64,000 nucleotides of DNA from Brucella pecoris. GTDB taxonomy: Bacteria > Pseudomonadota > Alphaproteobacteria > Rhizobiales > Rhizobiaceae. Both the position numbers and the translations under genes were made by a program. Shown here one piece after another: positions 29,288-38,711 of the stretch. Numbering within the stretch: position 1 is the stretch's first letter; each line of letters opens with the position of its first letter. The notes beneath the pieces were generated by a model. That model worked only from the letters and a program-made list of their open reading frames with translations, did not search any database and was not told the origin of the DNA. The stretch is from assembly GCF_006376675.1 (NCBI RefSeq), contig NZ_VEWK01000002.1, positions 496,001 to 560,000 on the forward strand. The letters are read 5' to 3'.

Positions 29288-29403
29288 TTTTGTTCTCCCG
29301 ATAAAAGACTATAGGGAGAGAATACGCCTTGCAACCGGGATCAAAAGCCACCTGACGGACAATCAGGGGACAGATCACGCCAATATGTTACAAGCTCCGT
29401 ATC

Positions 29404-29691
29404 TTAAAGAAGATCACCAAGCGGAGACGCATATTTCGCTGGCGTAAACTCGACGACATCATAGGTTGCCAGTCCGTGACGCCTGAAAGGGTCAAGCCTC
29501 AATATCGCGTCCAGTTCGCTCTTGCTGACCTTACCGCTTGCGAGGATCACGCCGCCGTCTCGTGGATTTTTCGGCCCGGAAGCCAGAAAAACGCCATCCG
29601 CATATTGCCGGTCCAGAAACTCCCGATGCGCTTCGAGGTGCCTCCCGATCTCCTCAAGAGGCTTGATGTAGGTCAGGTTGACAACGAACAC
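29404..29691 (-). CDS. YciI-like protein
   Basis: A 95-residue YCII-domain protein. It starts at a GTG (29691) giving MFVVNLTYIKPLEEIGRHLE; the HREFLDRQYADGVFLASGP segment carries the His-Asp pair typical of the fold. YciI-like domains are alpha/beta ferredoxin folds, suspected of lyase or dehydrochlorinase activity in a few members. It begins 10 bases after the pyrC stop and is likely co-transcribed. Confidence 0.85.
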   Translation of the reverse strand: MFVVNLTYIKPLEEIGRHLEAHREFLDRQYADGVFLASGPKNPRDGGVILASGKVSKSELDAILRLDPFRRHGLATYDVVEFTPAKYASPLGDLL

Positions 29692-29701
29692 GAGACGACC
29701 T

Positions 29702-31036
29702 TCAGCGATGCGGCAATGCTTCGAGGAATTCTACCGGCTCGCCCTTGTTGGCGTTCACGATTTCCGCTTCCCACATTACCTTGATGCCACGCACGAAAGT
29801 GCCAATCGGCCATCCTGTGACAGTCTTGCCGTGATAGGGCGTCCAGCCAGCCTTCGAACCCGCCTGCTCATGCGTGATCGTTTCGCGGCGCTTCATGTCC
29901 ACGATGGTCAGATCGGCATCGTAGCCGACCGCGATACGACCCTTGCGGGCCATGCCGAAAATGCGGTTCGGGCCGTGGCTGGAAAGATCGACGAAGCGCT
30001 CCAGCGAAAGCCTTCCAGCATTAATATGGTCGAGCATGATCGGCACCAGCGTCTGCACGCCTGTCATGCCCGACGGGGAAGCCGGATAAGGCTTCTGCTT
30101 TTCCTCCAGCGTGTGCGGAGCGTGGTCGGAACCGAGCACATCGACGATACCCTGATCGATGCCCTTCCACACGCCGTCGCGGTGACGCTTGTCACGGACA
30201 GGCGGGTTCATCTGGATGAGGTTGCCGAGTGTCTTGTAATCGTCTGCCGACAAGGTGAGATGGTGCGGCGTTGCTTCGCAGGTCGCGACATCCTTATGAT
30301 CTTTGAGGAAGTCGATTTCTTCGGCGGTGGAGATATGCAGCACGTGAATGCGTGCGCCGGTATCGCGGGCGATGCGCACAAGCCGTTCCGTGCACTGAAG
30401 TGCTGCAACTTCGTCGCGCCAGACCGGGTGGCTCGACGGATCGCCCTGCACGCGCAGGCCTTCGCGCTCCTTCAACCGGAACTCATCTTCTGAGTGAAAG
30501 GCCGCGCGACGGCGCGTATTCTTCAGGATCGAACGAACGCCATCATCGTCTTCAACAAGCAGATCACCGGTGGACGACCCCATGAAAACCTTGATCCCGG
30601 CAGCGCCCGGCAAGCGCTCCAGTTCGGCAACGTCGTTTGCATTGTCGCGCGTACCGCCAACCCAGAAAGCGAAATCGCAGTGCATGCGATGGCGGCCACG
30701 ACGAATCTTGTCTTCCAGCGTCTCGGCGGAAGTGGTGAGCGGCTTGGTGTTCGGCATTTCGAAAACGGAGGTCACCCCACCCAGAACAGCGGCGAGTGAA
30801 CCGGTCTCGAGATCTTCCTTGTGTTCAAGGCCGGGCTCGCGGAAATGGACCTGGCTATCCACCACGCCGGGCAGAATATGCAGGCCCGTGCAGTCGATCA
30901 CCTCACCTGCCGTATGTGTGGAAAGAGAGCCTATGGCAGCGATGCGACCATTGCGAATACCGATGTCGCGTTGGCCTATACCGTCGTGATTGACGATGGT
31001 TGCACCCTTCAAAATCGTATCGAATGTTTCGGCCAT
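29702..31036 (-). CDS. pyrC: Dihydroorotase
   Basis: A 444-residue class I dihydroorotase from the ATG at 31036 (MAETFDTILKGATIVNHDGI). Metal-binding motifs are seen: VDSQVHFREPGLEHKED (H-x-R), RIHVLHIS, ATPHHLTL and GSDHAPHTLEEK. It closes carbamoyl-aspartate to dihydroorotate in pyrimidine synthesis. The allantoinase-like amidohydrolase sister family shares these motifs; the EMPNTKPLTTSAETLEDKIR stretch suits pyrC. It is divergent from the ygfZ-like gene, 85 bases between starts. Confidence 0.9.
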   Translation of the reverse strand: MAETFDTILKGATIVNHDGIGQRDIGIRNGRIAAIGSLSTHTAGEVIDCTGLHILPGVVDSQVHFREPGLEHKEDLETGSLAAVLGGVTSVFEMPNTKPLTTSAETLEDKIRRGRHRMHCDFAFWVGGTRDNANDVAELERLPGAAGIKVFMGSSTGDLLVEDDDGVRSILKNTRRRAAFHSEDEFRLKEREGLRVQGDPSSHPVWRDEVAALQCTERLVRIARDTGARIHVLHISTAEEIDFLKDHKDVATCEATPHHLTLSADDYKTLGNLIQMNPPVRDKRHRDGVWKGIDQGIVDVLGSDHAPHTLEEKQKPYPASPSGMTGVQTLVPIMLDHINAGRLSLERFVDLSSHGPNRIFGMARKGRIAVGYDADLTIVDMKRRETITHEQAGSKAGWTPYHGKTVTGWPIGTFVRGIKVMWEAEIVNANKGEPVEFLEALPHR

Positions 31037-31121
31037 AGTTGTCTCCTGCCAGATTGATAGGACTTGCGAGCCTTTCCATTGGGGCTTACGTAACGAGGGC
31101 GCGAAAGGCAAGGACGAAGCG

Positions 31122-31985
31122 ATGACGACGGCAGTTGAAACGGTAAATCTTTCAAACAGGGCTTTGGTTCACATCACGGGCGACGACGCGGAAAAATTCC
31201 TGCAGGCCGTGATTACAACCGATCTCGACAAGCTTGGACCGGACGATTTGAAACCGGGAGCATTGCTCGCTCCGCAAGGAAAGATCCTGTTCGACTTTCT
31301 CATCTCACGCATTGATGGCGGCTTGCGTTTCGATCTCCCCGCAAGCATTGCCGCTGATTTTATCAAGCGTATCACCCTCTACAGGCTGCGCGCAAAAGCC
31401 GAAATAACGCAACTACCAGAATCGCTTGTCAGTGTTTCCTGGCAAACAGAATCACATCCTTCACAGAATGATTCAATCAAGCGGGACAGCCGCTTTCCGA
31501 CCGAGCTGAACGTACACCGGATTTACGGTCCGGCCGATGGCACGACCGATGAAAGCGCATGGACAAAGCTGCGCGCAGAGTATGGCATAGCGGAAGGCGA
31601 AACGGATTTCGCTTATAATGACGTATTCCCGCATGACGTCAATTTCGACCAGACCGGCGGCGTTTCCTTCCCGAAAGGCTGTTTCATCGGGCAGGAAGTC
31701 GTGTCGCGCATGCAGCATCGCGGTACGGCTCGGCGGCGCGTTCTGGTGGCACACTCCGATGGAAATCTGCCTCCGATGGGTACGCCTATTACCGTTGATG
31801 GGCGCGAGATCGGCACGACAGGAAGCTCCGCTGACACTATCGGCATCGCGCTTGTGCGCATCGATCGCGCCAAGGATGCGATAGATGCGGGTAGTCCGAT
31901 TCTGGCTGGCGAAACGCCCATAACACTCACCTTGCCGCCTCACGTGCGGTTCGGGTTTCCGGAAGCTGAAGCGGGTAACGCCTGA
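31122..31985 (+). CDS. ygfZ: YgfZ/GcvT-domain folate-binding protein
   Basis: A 287-residue COG0354 protein from the ATG at 31122. The family signature near residue 187 is intact: KGCFIGQEVVSRMQHRGTAR (K-G-C-x-G-Q-E...R...R-G). YgfZ proteins support assembly or repair of certain iron-sulfur enzymes using tetrahydrofolate. The stop TGA shares its last base with the ATG of the HD hydrolase gene. Confidence 0.93.
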   Translation: MTTAVETVNLSNRALVHITGDDAEKFLQAVITTDLDKLGPDDLKPGALLAPQGKILFDFLISRIDGGLRFDLPASIAADFIKRITLYRLRAKAEITQLPESLVSVSWQTESHPSQNDSIKRDSRFPTELNVHRIYGPADGTTDESAWTKLRAEYGIAEGETDFAYNDVFPHDVNFDQTGGVSFPKGCFIGQEVVSRMQHRGTARRRVLVAHSDGNLPPMGTPITVDGREIGTTGSSADTIGIALVRIDRAKDAIDAGSPILAGETPITLTLPPHVRFGFPEAEAGNA

Positions 31986-32605
31986 TGGCAAGCGCCGACC
32001 GATCTTCCGGCAAGACACGTGCCTGGCAACGCATGTTGTCGGGACGCCGTCTCGACCTGCTTGACCCCTCGCCGCTCGATATTGAAATCGAAGATATTGC
32101 TCACGGCCTTGCCCGTGTTGCGCGCTGGAACGGTCAGACTGTTGGTGAGCATGCTTTTTCGGTCGCACAGCATTCGCTGCTCGTGGATCAGATATTCAAC
32201 CGGCTGGTGCCCGATGCCAGCGTTGAATGGCAGCTATTGTCACTCCTGCACGACGCACCGGAATATGTGATCGGTGACATGATCTCGCCCTTCAAGGCGG
32301 TGATGGGTGGCAATTACAAGATAATCGAAACGCGGCTGGAAAACGCAATTCACCTGCGCTTCTCGCTGCCGGTAACTGTGCCTGCGCAGCTCAAGACGCT
32401 GATCAAGCGCGCGGATCAGGTTGCCGCTTTCTTTGAAGCCACGCGACTTGCCGGTTTCACCGAGACCGAGGCCGTTAAATATTTCGGGCGCCCGCGTGGC
32501 TTCGACCCCGCAGGGCTGGATATCGCACCGCGCCCCACACAAGACGTGCAGATGGATTTCCTGGCGCGATTTGCGGCATTGGACAAGGCACGACACCCCC
32601 GATGA
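31985..32605 (+). CDS. HD-domain hydrolase (YfbR-like)
   Basis: A 206-residue HD-superfamily phosphohydrolase. Metal ligands are visible in QTVGEHAFSVAQHSL, the HD dyad in LLHDAPEYVIGDMISPFK, and a downstream Asp in IKRADQVAAFF. YfbR removes phosphate from deoxynucleoside monophosphates; substrate here is inferred from this resemblance only. It overlaps both neighbours (1 base with ygfZ, 4 bases with the phosphatase), so translation is coupled. Confidence 0.88.
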   Translation: MASADRSSGKTRAWQRMLSGRRLDLLDPSPLDIEIEDIAHGLARVARWNGQTVGEHAFSVAQHSLLVDQIFNRLVPDASVEWQLLSLLHDAPEYVIGDMISPFKAVMGGNYKIIETRLENAIHLRFSLPVTVPAQLKTLIKRADQVAAFFEATRLAGFTETEAVKYFGRPRGFDPAGLDIAPRPTQDVQMDFLARFAALDKARHPR

Positions 32606-33111
32606 GCCGGATCGTCGTGACGCCCTTGTCGCAACTGGCAACACAACTCGCATCGCACCAGCCCAGCCATGTCGTGACGCTTGGAAGCGAGGCCCCGGCG
32701 GCTCTGCCTGATGGCTACGATGCCGTCCGTCTGTCGCTGACATTCAACGATATTATCGAATTGCGCGAGGGGTTGGTCGCCCCCGATGAAACCCATGTGC
32801 GGGGACTTCTGAACTTCGCGAAGAGCTGGTCCATGGATGCGCCTTTGCTCATCCATTGTTATGCTGGCATTTCTCGTTCTACGGCCGCGGCTTATATCAT
32901 CGCTTCGGCTTTAAACCCGGCGCTGGATGAAAGCGAGCTTGCCGCGCTTGTTCGCAGCCTGTCACCATCTGCGACGCCGAATATCCGGCTCATATCGCTC
33001 GCAGACGAAGTTCTGGGGCGAAACGGACGAATGACTGCGGCCATACGCGCAATCGGACGCGGAGCGGATGCCTTCGAAGGTGAGGTTTTCAGCTTGCCTG
33101 CGAGACATTGA
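32602..33111 (+). CDS. Tyrosine/dual-specificity-type protein phosphatase
   Basis: A 169-residue cytosolic protein with the phosphatase P-loop HCYAGISRSTAAA (C-x5-R) at about residues 90-102. The general-acid loop is less clear. Target unknown; small versions of this fold also act on phosphoinositides or nucleotides, which might fit its operon partner, the HD hydrolase. It overlaps that gene by 4 bases. Its last 23 bases overlap the 3' end of recO on the opposite strand. Confidence 0.87.
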   Translation: MSRIVVTPLSQLATQLASHQPSHVVTLGSEAPAALPDGYDAVRLSLTFNDIIELREGLVAPDETHVRGLLNFAKSWSMDAPLLIHCYAGISRSTAAAYIIASALNPALDESELAALVRSLSPSATPNIRLISLADEVLGRNGRMTAAIRAIGRGADAFEGEVFSLPARH

Positions 33112-33832
33112 TCGCTCGCCCGAGAGCATTCAAAAACCCGCCGCGCGCATCAGGCGGTGTTACAGCACGCGGCTCCCAGACATGCCGCATCAGAAAATAG
33201 CCGGTCATCGTGAAGGCATGATCGATGTCGTCATAGGACGACGCGCGAACAGCAGTATTGTTGACGAAGCCGGGCAGCAGCAGCAGCTTGTCGGCCCAAG
33301 GCGCCCCGGCATCACGGCAGACCGCGCGCCCGGATTTCGGCGACACATAGATCAGGTCTTCCTTGACGCCTGTTGCCGCGCATTTCTTGAGATCAAGGCC
33401 GAAGCCCAGCTCTTCAAGCATCATCACTTCGAAACGCAGCACCAGTTCGCCAGAGGCCAACGGATCGTCAAAATGTTCGATGATGAGCCGCAATGTCTCA
33501 TAGAGGCCGCGATGCGGATCGCGTTCCGGCAGGAGACGCAAATGGGAAGCCGCCAGTTGGATACCGTATAACGCCACTGGCGTTTCGATGAGGCGGGCGG
33601 CGGCAAATTCCAGCGGTTCGATGGTAAAACTGCCCATATGCTCGTCCAGCCGCGCCCACCATGTCACGTCCACATGATTGCCCGGCTGTAGCAAAGGCTG
33701 CATGCGGCGGGAACGCCCGCCGCGCACCATACCCATATGGCGGCCATGCTCACGGGTCATCACTTCCACGATGGCGCTTGTCTCGCCATGGCGTCGTGTC
33801 CCGAGAATTATGCCTTCATCGCGCCATTCCAT
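33089..33832 (-). CDS. recO: DNA repair protein RecO
   Basis: A 247-residue RecO. The N-terminal OB-fold begins MEWRDEGIILGTRRHGETSA and includes EHGRHMGMVRGGRSRRMQPL. The helical C-terminal domain holds RFEVMMLEELGFGLDLKKC. RecO loads RecA on SSB-coated DNA with RecR. Usual bacterial cysteine tetrads are only partly visible (Cys in KKCAATG and AVCRDAG). It is the last gene of the acpS-lepB-rnc-era-recO run, 18 bases after era. Confidence 0.94.
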   Translation of the reverse strand: MEWRDEGIILGTRRHGETSAIVEVMTREHGRHMGMVRGGRSRRMQPLLQPGNHVDVTWWARLDEHMGSFTIEPLEFAAARLIETPVALYGIQLAASHLRLLPERDPHRGLYETLRLIIEHFDDPLASGELVLRFEVMMLEELGFGLDLKKCAATGVKEDLIYVSPKSGRAVCRDAGAPWADKLLLLPGFVNNTAVRASSYDDIDHAFTMTGYFLMRHVWEPRAVTPPDARGGFLNALGRAINVSQAS

Positions 33833-33850
33833 GGCCGCCAGTCTTATAAT

Positions 33851-34786
33851 TTAGGTTGGAAAATCAAGACCCATTTCACGATAGCGTTCCGGGTCGTTGC
33901 CCCAGTTCTCACGCACTTTCACGAAAAGGAAGAGATGAACCGTCTGTTCCAATATCTCGGAGATTTCCTTGCGCGCGGATTGCCCGATTGCCTTGATCGT
34001 CTCACCCTTGTGGCCAAGCACGATCTTCTTCTGGCTTTCGCGCTCGACATAGATCACCTGCTCGATGCGGACTGATCCATCCTTGCGCTCTTCCCAGCGT
34101 TCGGTTTCCACCGTCGACGAGTAAGGCAGTTCTTCATGCAGGCGCAGATAGAGCTTTTCGCGCGTGATTTCGGCTGCAAGCTGCCGCATCGGCATGTCGG
34201 AAATCTGATCTTCCGGATAATACCAAGGACCGTTCGGCACGTTCTCTGCGAGATATTTCGCAAGATCCTTGCAGCCCGATCCGTTCAGCGCCGAGATCAT
34301 GAAGGTCTGGTCGAATGCGACCAGCTCGTTGGCCTTGCGGGCAAGGTCCAGCAAAACCGGCGGATCGACACGATCAACCTTGTTGAGCACCAGAACTTTC
34401 TTCTGGCGCACGTCCTTCATGCTTGAAAGCAGCGCTTCGGCGTTCTCGTTCAAACCGCCTTGCGAATCGAGAAGAACGAGAATGATGTCGGCATCTTTCG
34501 CACCGCCCCAGGCCGTGGTGACCATGGCACGGTCGAGCCTGCGCTTCGGCCGGAAAATACCAGGTGTGTCCACCAGGACGATCTGCGCCTGATCTTCAAT
34601 GAATATGCCGCGCACAAGAGCGCGTGTCGTCTGCACCTTGTGCGTGACGATAGAAACCTTCGTTCCCACAAGCTGGTTGACCAGCGTGGATTTCCCCGCA
34701 TTCGGCGCCCCGATCAACGCCACGAAGCCGGACCGGGTCTGGCCTGCCTCGTTTTCGCCGTCAGCCGGCGTCGTCCGATTGTTCAT
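33851..34786 (-). CDS. era: GTPase Era
   Basis: A 311-residue GTPase. G1 GAPNAGKSTLVN, G3 DTPGIFRP and G4 NKVD (VLNKVDRVDPPV) are present, and residues ~225-305 are the KH domain (LYLRLHEELPYSSTVETERW; GHKGETIKAIG with the GxxG loop). Era binds the 3' end of 16S rRNA during 30S maturation. Its stop lies 18 bases before recO; rnc is 148 bases upstream. Confidence 0.97.
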   Translation of the reverse strand: MNNRTTPADGENEAGQTRSGFVALIGAPNAGKSTLVNQLVGTKVSIVTHKVQTTRALVRGIFIEDQAQIVLVDTPGIFRPKRRLDRAMVTTAWGGAKDADIILVLLDSQGGLNENAEALLSSMKDVRQKKVLVLNKVDRVDPPVLLDLARKANELVAFDQTFMISALNGSGCKDLAKYLAENVPNGPWYYPEDQISDMPMRQLAAEITREKLYLRLHEELPYSSTVETERWEERKDGSVRIEQVIYVERESQKKIVLGHKGETIKAIGQSARKEISEILEQTVHLFLFVKVRENWGNDPERYREMGLDFPT

Positions 34787-34934
34787 TTTTTATCCTTCCA
34801 GACGATATTTCCTTGCAGAACGCCGCCGTCCCCTGCGTACGGCATTCCGGATACGACAAAACCGCCGACGAAAGCGACACATCGTAATTGATTGATTATA
34901 ACCGATCTCGACTTAAAAAACGCCAACTCTTGCA

Positions 34935-35639
34935 TCAAGCGGAATCGTCGCGCTTCCAGACGCCTTCGCGATAAAGCATCGCTTCCGCCGCATTCTGTTC
35001 GGCTATTCTTTTGGAACGCCCCTCACCCGTTTCCGTGGCAAAGCCCTTGACCGTAACCTCCACCGCAAACAGCGGATCATGGTCCGGACCGGTGCGGCTT
35101 ATGATGGCGTATGAAGGATGGACGTTGCCCTGCTGGTGTGCCCATTCCTGCAATTCCGTCTTGGCGTCACGGCGGGCAGCGCCCGTTTGCAGAGACCGCT
35201 TCTCCCAGTAGCGCTTGACGAAAGGCCGCACGGCCTCCAGTCCGCCATCGAGATAGATCGTGGCGATCAGTGCTTCGACAACATCGGCGCGGACATTCAA
35301 AAGACGCTTGTCATTCAGCGACTTGATATCGGAACCGGTATGGATGAGGTTAGCGAGACCGATCTCATCGGCAATCGCCGCACAGGTTTCTGCGTTCACC
35401 AGCGCATTGAGGCGAACCGACAGTTCACCTTCGGATGCGTCCGGAAACTCATCGAACAGCATTTCCGCGACGGTCAGTCCCAGAACGCGGTCACCGAGAA
35501 ATTCGAGACGTTCATAATTTGCGCGCGATGGCGCCTGCACACTTGAGTGGGTGAGCGCACGATCCAGCCGTTTCAAATTGAGAAAACGGTGTCCGGTGCG
35601 CTCCTCCAGGATTGCTGCTGCCTGATTTGCCGAAGCCAT
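34935..35639 (-). CDS. rnc: Ribonuclease III
   Basis: A 234-residue RNase III with the catalytic signature YERLEFLGDRVLGL (Glu44-Asp50), a second acidic pair in the VEALIATIYLDGG segment, and a dsRNA-binding domain from about residue 160 (DAKTELQEWAHQQGNVHPSY). It processes rRNA precursors and structured RNAs. It starts one base after the lepB stop. Order lepB-rnc-era-recO is classical. Confidence 0.97.
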   Translation of the reverse strand: MASANQAAAILEERTGHRFLNLKRLDRALTHSSVQAPSRANYERLEFLGDRVLGLTVAEMLFDEFPDASEGELSVRLNALVNAETCAAIADEIGLANLIHTGSDIKSLNDKRLLNVRADVVEALIATIYLDGGLEAVRPFVKRYWEKRSLQTGAARRDAKTELQEWAHQQGNVHPSYAIISRTGPDHDPLFAVEVTVKGFATETGEGRSKRIAEQNAAEAMLYREGVWKRDDSA

Positions 35640-35640
35640 T

Positions 35641-36423
35641 TCAGTTTCCGGTTACAGCTGTATGCGGCGCGGCATTGACTGAACTGAACAGTCGGCCAAA
35701 GCGAACATCAGTCGGCCATTTCCAGATTTCCAGCGGGCTCGCCTTGTCGGCAATGGAGAAGAAGATGATGTTTGCGCGCCCGACAAGATTCTCAAACGGA
35801 ACATAGCCAACGCCGAAACGGCTATCGAGCGAGTTGTCACGATTGTCGCCCATCATGAAGTAATGACCGGCCGGAACCTCGAAAACACGCGTATCGTCAC
35901 CGATGGAGTTTGGCGACAGATCAAGCGTGTCGTAGGTCACGCCGTCCGGCAAGGTTTCACGATAGACTTCGACGGGGCGGTTCTGTTCGGTGACATCGGG
36001 ATTGTTGATCGTGCCGATGCGATCGCGCTTGACCGCCTGATCATTGATATAGAGCACACCACCGCGCATCTGCACACGATCACCCGGCAGGCCGATCACG
36101 CGCTTGATGTAGTCGACGGAAGGATCGCTCGGCAGCTTGAACACCACCACGTCACCACGCTTCGGTTCGGCACTCCAGATGCGACCTGAAAACAAATCCA
36201 GTCCGAACGGCAGTGAATAGCGCGAATAGCCATAGGCATATTTCGAAACAAACAGATAATCGCCTTCGAGAAGCGTGGGGCGCATGGAGCCCGACGGTAT
36301 GCTGAAAGGCTGGAAAAGAAGGGTGCGGATGACCAGTGCCAGCAGCAGCGCCTGCACGATAACGCTGATGGTTTCGCCAAGGCCGCCGGATTTTTTTGTC
36401 TCACTCTTGCTGGACACGCTCAT
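35641..36423 (-). CDS. lepB: Signal peptidase I
   Basis: A 260-residue inner-membrane peptidase that cuts secretory signal sequences. One membrane segment (VIVQALLLALVIRTLLF, about 21-38) is followed by the box B motif SIPSGSMRPTLLEGD with Ser46 as nucleophile, and box D DYIKRVIGLPGDRV with Lys106 as general base. Box E GDNRDNSLDSRFGVG is also present. The start at 36423 lies 198 bases downstream of acpS, the gap being mostly palindromic repeat. Confidence 0.97.
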   Translation of the reverse strand: MSVSSKSETKKSGGLGETISVIVQALLLALVIRTLLFQPFSIPSGSMRPTLLEGDYLFVSKYAYGYSRYSLPFGLDLFSGRIWSAEPKRGDVVVFKLPSDPSVDYIKRVIGLPGDRVQMRGGVLYINDQAVKRDRIGTINNPDVTEQNRPVEVYRETLPDGVTYDTLDLSPNSIGDDTRVFEVPAGHYFMMGDNRDNSLDSRFGVGYVPFENLVGRANIIFFSIADKASPLEIWKWPTDVRFGRLFSSVNAAPHTAVTGN

Positions 36424-36555
36424 TGTATCTCCGCTTCCGATAACGCGATCTAATAACGACTATGAATGCATGACGCAATCAGGCCACCGGCAGAACGCCG
36501 GTTTATCGCACGATTATGAGCAGGAGTTTACCTGTCACAACCACAACTATTTCGT

Positions 36556-36706
36556 CTCTGTGCCTGATCCAAAAGTCGCTATGCCTTGCTGCAAATGGCA
36601 TTTTTCTGCGCTTCCGGTGCTCATGTACCTTTAAGTACACTGCGCTCCGGTTCTCGAAAATCACCATTCTCGCTGCGGCCTGACGCATTTTGATTCAGAC
36701 ACTCAG
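36556..36706 (-). repeat. Long palindromic repeat, copy A (Bru-RS-like)
   Basis: Read on the minus strand it holds gcgagaatggtgattttcga, then ccggagcgcagtgtac facing gtacatgagcaccgg as an imperfect palindrome, then gccatttgcagcaaggcata. A second, interrupted copy lies at 38850-39053 in the opposite orientation. Size and palindromic centre recall the Bru-RS elements described in Brucella; I cannot confirm identity. The element begins inside the acpS frame and supplies its stop. Confidence 0.7.
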
Positions 36707-37097
36707 GCAGGGCTTCGATGATCACGAACGCCTGCGCGAGAGGAAAATCATCGGTAATTGTCAGATGTATGGCGGGGCGTGTTCCGGCGGGCAAGAGTTT
36801 CTGCAGCTGCTTTGCGGCACCACCGGTCAAATGCATGGTGGGCTTTCCGGAAGGGGCATTGACCACGCCCATGTCCCGCCAGAAAACGCCCTGAGCTATG
36901 CCAGTTCCAAGCGCCTTCGCACAGGCTTCCTTCGCCGCAAAGCGCTTTGCATAAGATGCAGCACGCTGCTTGCGCCCGTCCGATTTTTTCTGCTCGACCT
37001 CGGTAAAAACCCTGTTGCGAAAGCGATCGCCGTGTCGTTCCAGCGCGCTTTCGACACGACGAATATCGATGAGATCGCTGCCTATACCGACGATCAT
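36621..37097 (-). CDS. acpS: Holo-[acyl-carrier-protein] synthase
   Basis: A 158-residue 4'-phosphopantetheinyl transferase. Metal and catalytic residues are visible: Asp8 in [13 protein letters not shown] and Glu57 in [14 protein letters not shown]. Residues 1 to ~134 cover the whole known fold, ending VIIEALPE. Family members are usually 120-135 residues. The extra tail (from about residue 137, [13 protein letters not shown]) is encoded by the palindromic repeat at 36556-36706 and is unlikely to be ancestral. The start overlaps the stop of the DUF2062 gene. Confidence 0.93.
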   Translation of the reverse strand: MIVGIGSDLIDIRRVESALERHGDRFRNRVFTEVEQKKSDGRKQRAASYAKRFAAKEACAKALGTGIAQGVFWRDMGVVNAPSGKPTMHLTGGAAKQLQKLLPAGTRPAIHLTITDDFPLAQAFVIIEALPECLNQNASGRSENGDFREPERSVLKGT

Positions 37098-37669
37098 ACT
37101 TTCTGAAGCTCCTGTTCGCGGTGCAGGCGATGTTTTTCGGCAAGGCGTTCGATACGGCGACGGCGGAAGGCCGAAACGGCAAACCGGGTAACGAAATAGA
37201 CCACGACAGCGAATGCTGCGCCCAGAATCGTTGAGCCGAATAGCATCGGCTTCAAAAGCGGCGTCCAGATTTCATCGAAATGCATGGTTTCCAGTGCCCG
37301 CCCGAGATGAACTGGCGGAGCATCGTCGATGCTTCCATTCATGATGAAGCGGCCCAGCTCGAATGTGCTGCCCCAGATGAATGGCAGGGTCAGCGGATTG
37401 GCAAGCGTCGTGCCAAGTGCCGCGGCGGCAATATTTCCGGCAAGGAAATAGGCCAGCACGATTGCGATGATGAGATGGAAGCCAAAGAAAGGCGTGAACG
37501 CCGAAAACACGCCCACGGCCAGACCGGCTGCGACAGCATGAGGCGAGGCAGTGATGCGCAGAATCCGCTTTCCACCGTACCGGAAGGAACGGGAGAAGGA
37601 GCGGCGCGGCCAGACCAGAAGCCTTAAGCGCTCTTTTCTGGTCGGAGGATTACGGCGTTGAAACAGCAT
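37094..37669 (-). CDS. DUF2062 membrane protein
   Basis: A 191-residue protein with a basic N-terminus ([20 protein letters not shown]), the DUF2062 core [20 protein letters not shown]... [18 protein letters not shown]... [11 protein letters not shown], and a further C-terminal membrane helix (about 150-170). Function unknown. Its stop overlaps the acpS start (4-base overlap), making it the first gene of the run through recO. Confidence 0.88.
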   Translation of the reverse strand: MLFQRRNPPTRKERLRLLVWPRRSFSRSFRYGGKRILRITASPHAVAAGLAVGVFSAFTPFFGFHLIIAIVLAYFLAGNIAAAALGTTLANPLTLPFIWGSTFELGRFIMNGSIDDAPPVHLGRALETMHFDEIWTPLLKPMLFGSTILGAAFAVVVYFVTRFAVSAFRRRRIERLAEKHRLHREQELQKV

Positions 37670-37710
37670 GCGCTTCTATTAATGCTCTCCCATCGCGGAG
37701 ACAATTGTTA

Positions 37711-38590
37711 TTATTCGGCCAAAACTGCGGCGTTGTCGCTGCGCTCAAACGGAACAGTGTCCAGTCGAGGCAAATAAAACCGCGGCGAAACACCGAGCAT
37801 CCTGCGGAACATCGTCGTGAAAGCGGAAACGCTGTCATAACCCAGATCCAGTGCCACGCTCGTCACCGCCTCCCCTTCTGCCAGGCGGGGAACTGCCGCA
37901 AAAAGACAGGCCTGCTGGCGCCAGACTGAAAGGCTTACGCCAGTCTCCCGTTGGAAATGCCGGGTGAACGAGCGCCGGCTCATCGCCATCCTGTCCGCCC
38001 AGTCATCAATTGTGGCGCGCGAAGAAGGCTTTTTCACGAATTCACGACACAGTTTCTGCAAGCGCGGATCCGATGGAAAAGGCAGGCCCAGCGAGCGTTG
38101 CGGCAATGTGTGAAGGTCCCGCAGGATCAGTTCGATTACCAGAGCATCGCGACTATCCGGTTCCGGCGTGCTGTCCTGCGTCGTTGCATCCGTTATGAGG
38201 CACGCACCGCATGAGATCGGTAAGCCCGACCACGTGGAGATAATCCGGTACGCCCGAGACGGCATCGACGCAGATGTAAATCGATCGCATAAAGACTTCG
38301 CCGAGGATTTCAACCGAGTGCTCCACACCTGCCGGTATCCACATGGCGTGGTCACTGGGAATCATCCAGCGTCCAGCATCCGTCGTCACCAGCACCACTC
38401 CTTGTGAGGCGCAGAGAAGTTGTGCCCGGCTATGGCGGTGGCGCGGCACAAAATAGCCGTCGGGATAGCGTGTCGGCAAGGCAATCACTGGCCCGCTCAT
38501 GCCCTCCAGCATGGCAATACGCTGCTCGTGGAACTTCTGCAGCTCCTCGCTTCCCGGCAGTAAAAGCCCCGGCGGAGACTTTGGTTTCAT
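37711..38590 (-). pseudogene. AraC-family regulator split by a frameshift
   Basis: Two overlapping minus-strand frames together make one AraC regulator. The upstream frame (38153-38590, from the ATG at 38590) holds a cupin sensor (PRHRHSRAQLLCASQGVVLV; WIPAGVEHSVEI) and runs to VPDYLHVVGLTDLMR. The downstream frame (37711 to about 38205) continues CLITDATTQDSTPEPDSRDA and holds the double HTH (IDDWADRMAMSRRSFTRHFQ; VALDLGYDSVSAFTTMFRR). They join around 38195-38215, where one extra base (or two missing) would restore a single ~290-residue protein. It could be a true inactivating mutation or an assembly error. Confidence 0.75.
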
Positions 38591-38711
38591 TGCAGTTCTG
38601 CCCTGCGTTTGGCCCACTCTCGAAACTACTGGACCAAATCACGAAAGCGGGCGAGAGGCAATAGTCCTATTAATGGCTTGCTGAGAATGGGTCGCGACAT
38701 TCGCTGGCGGA

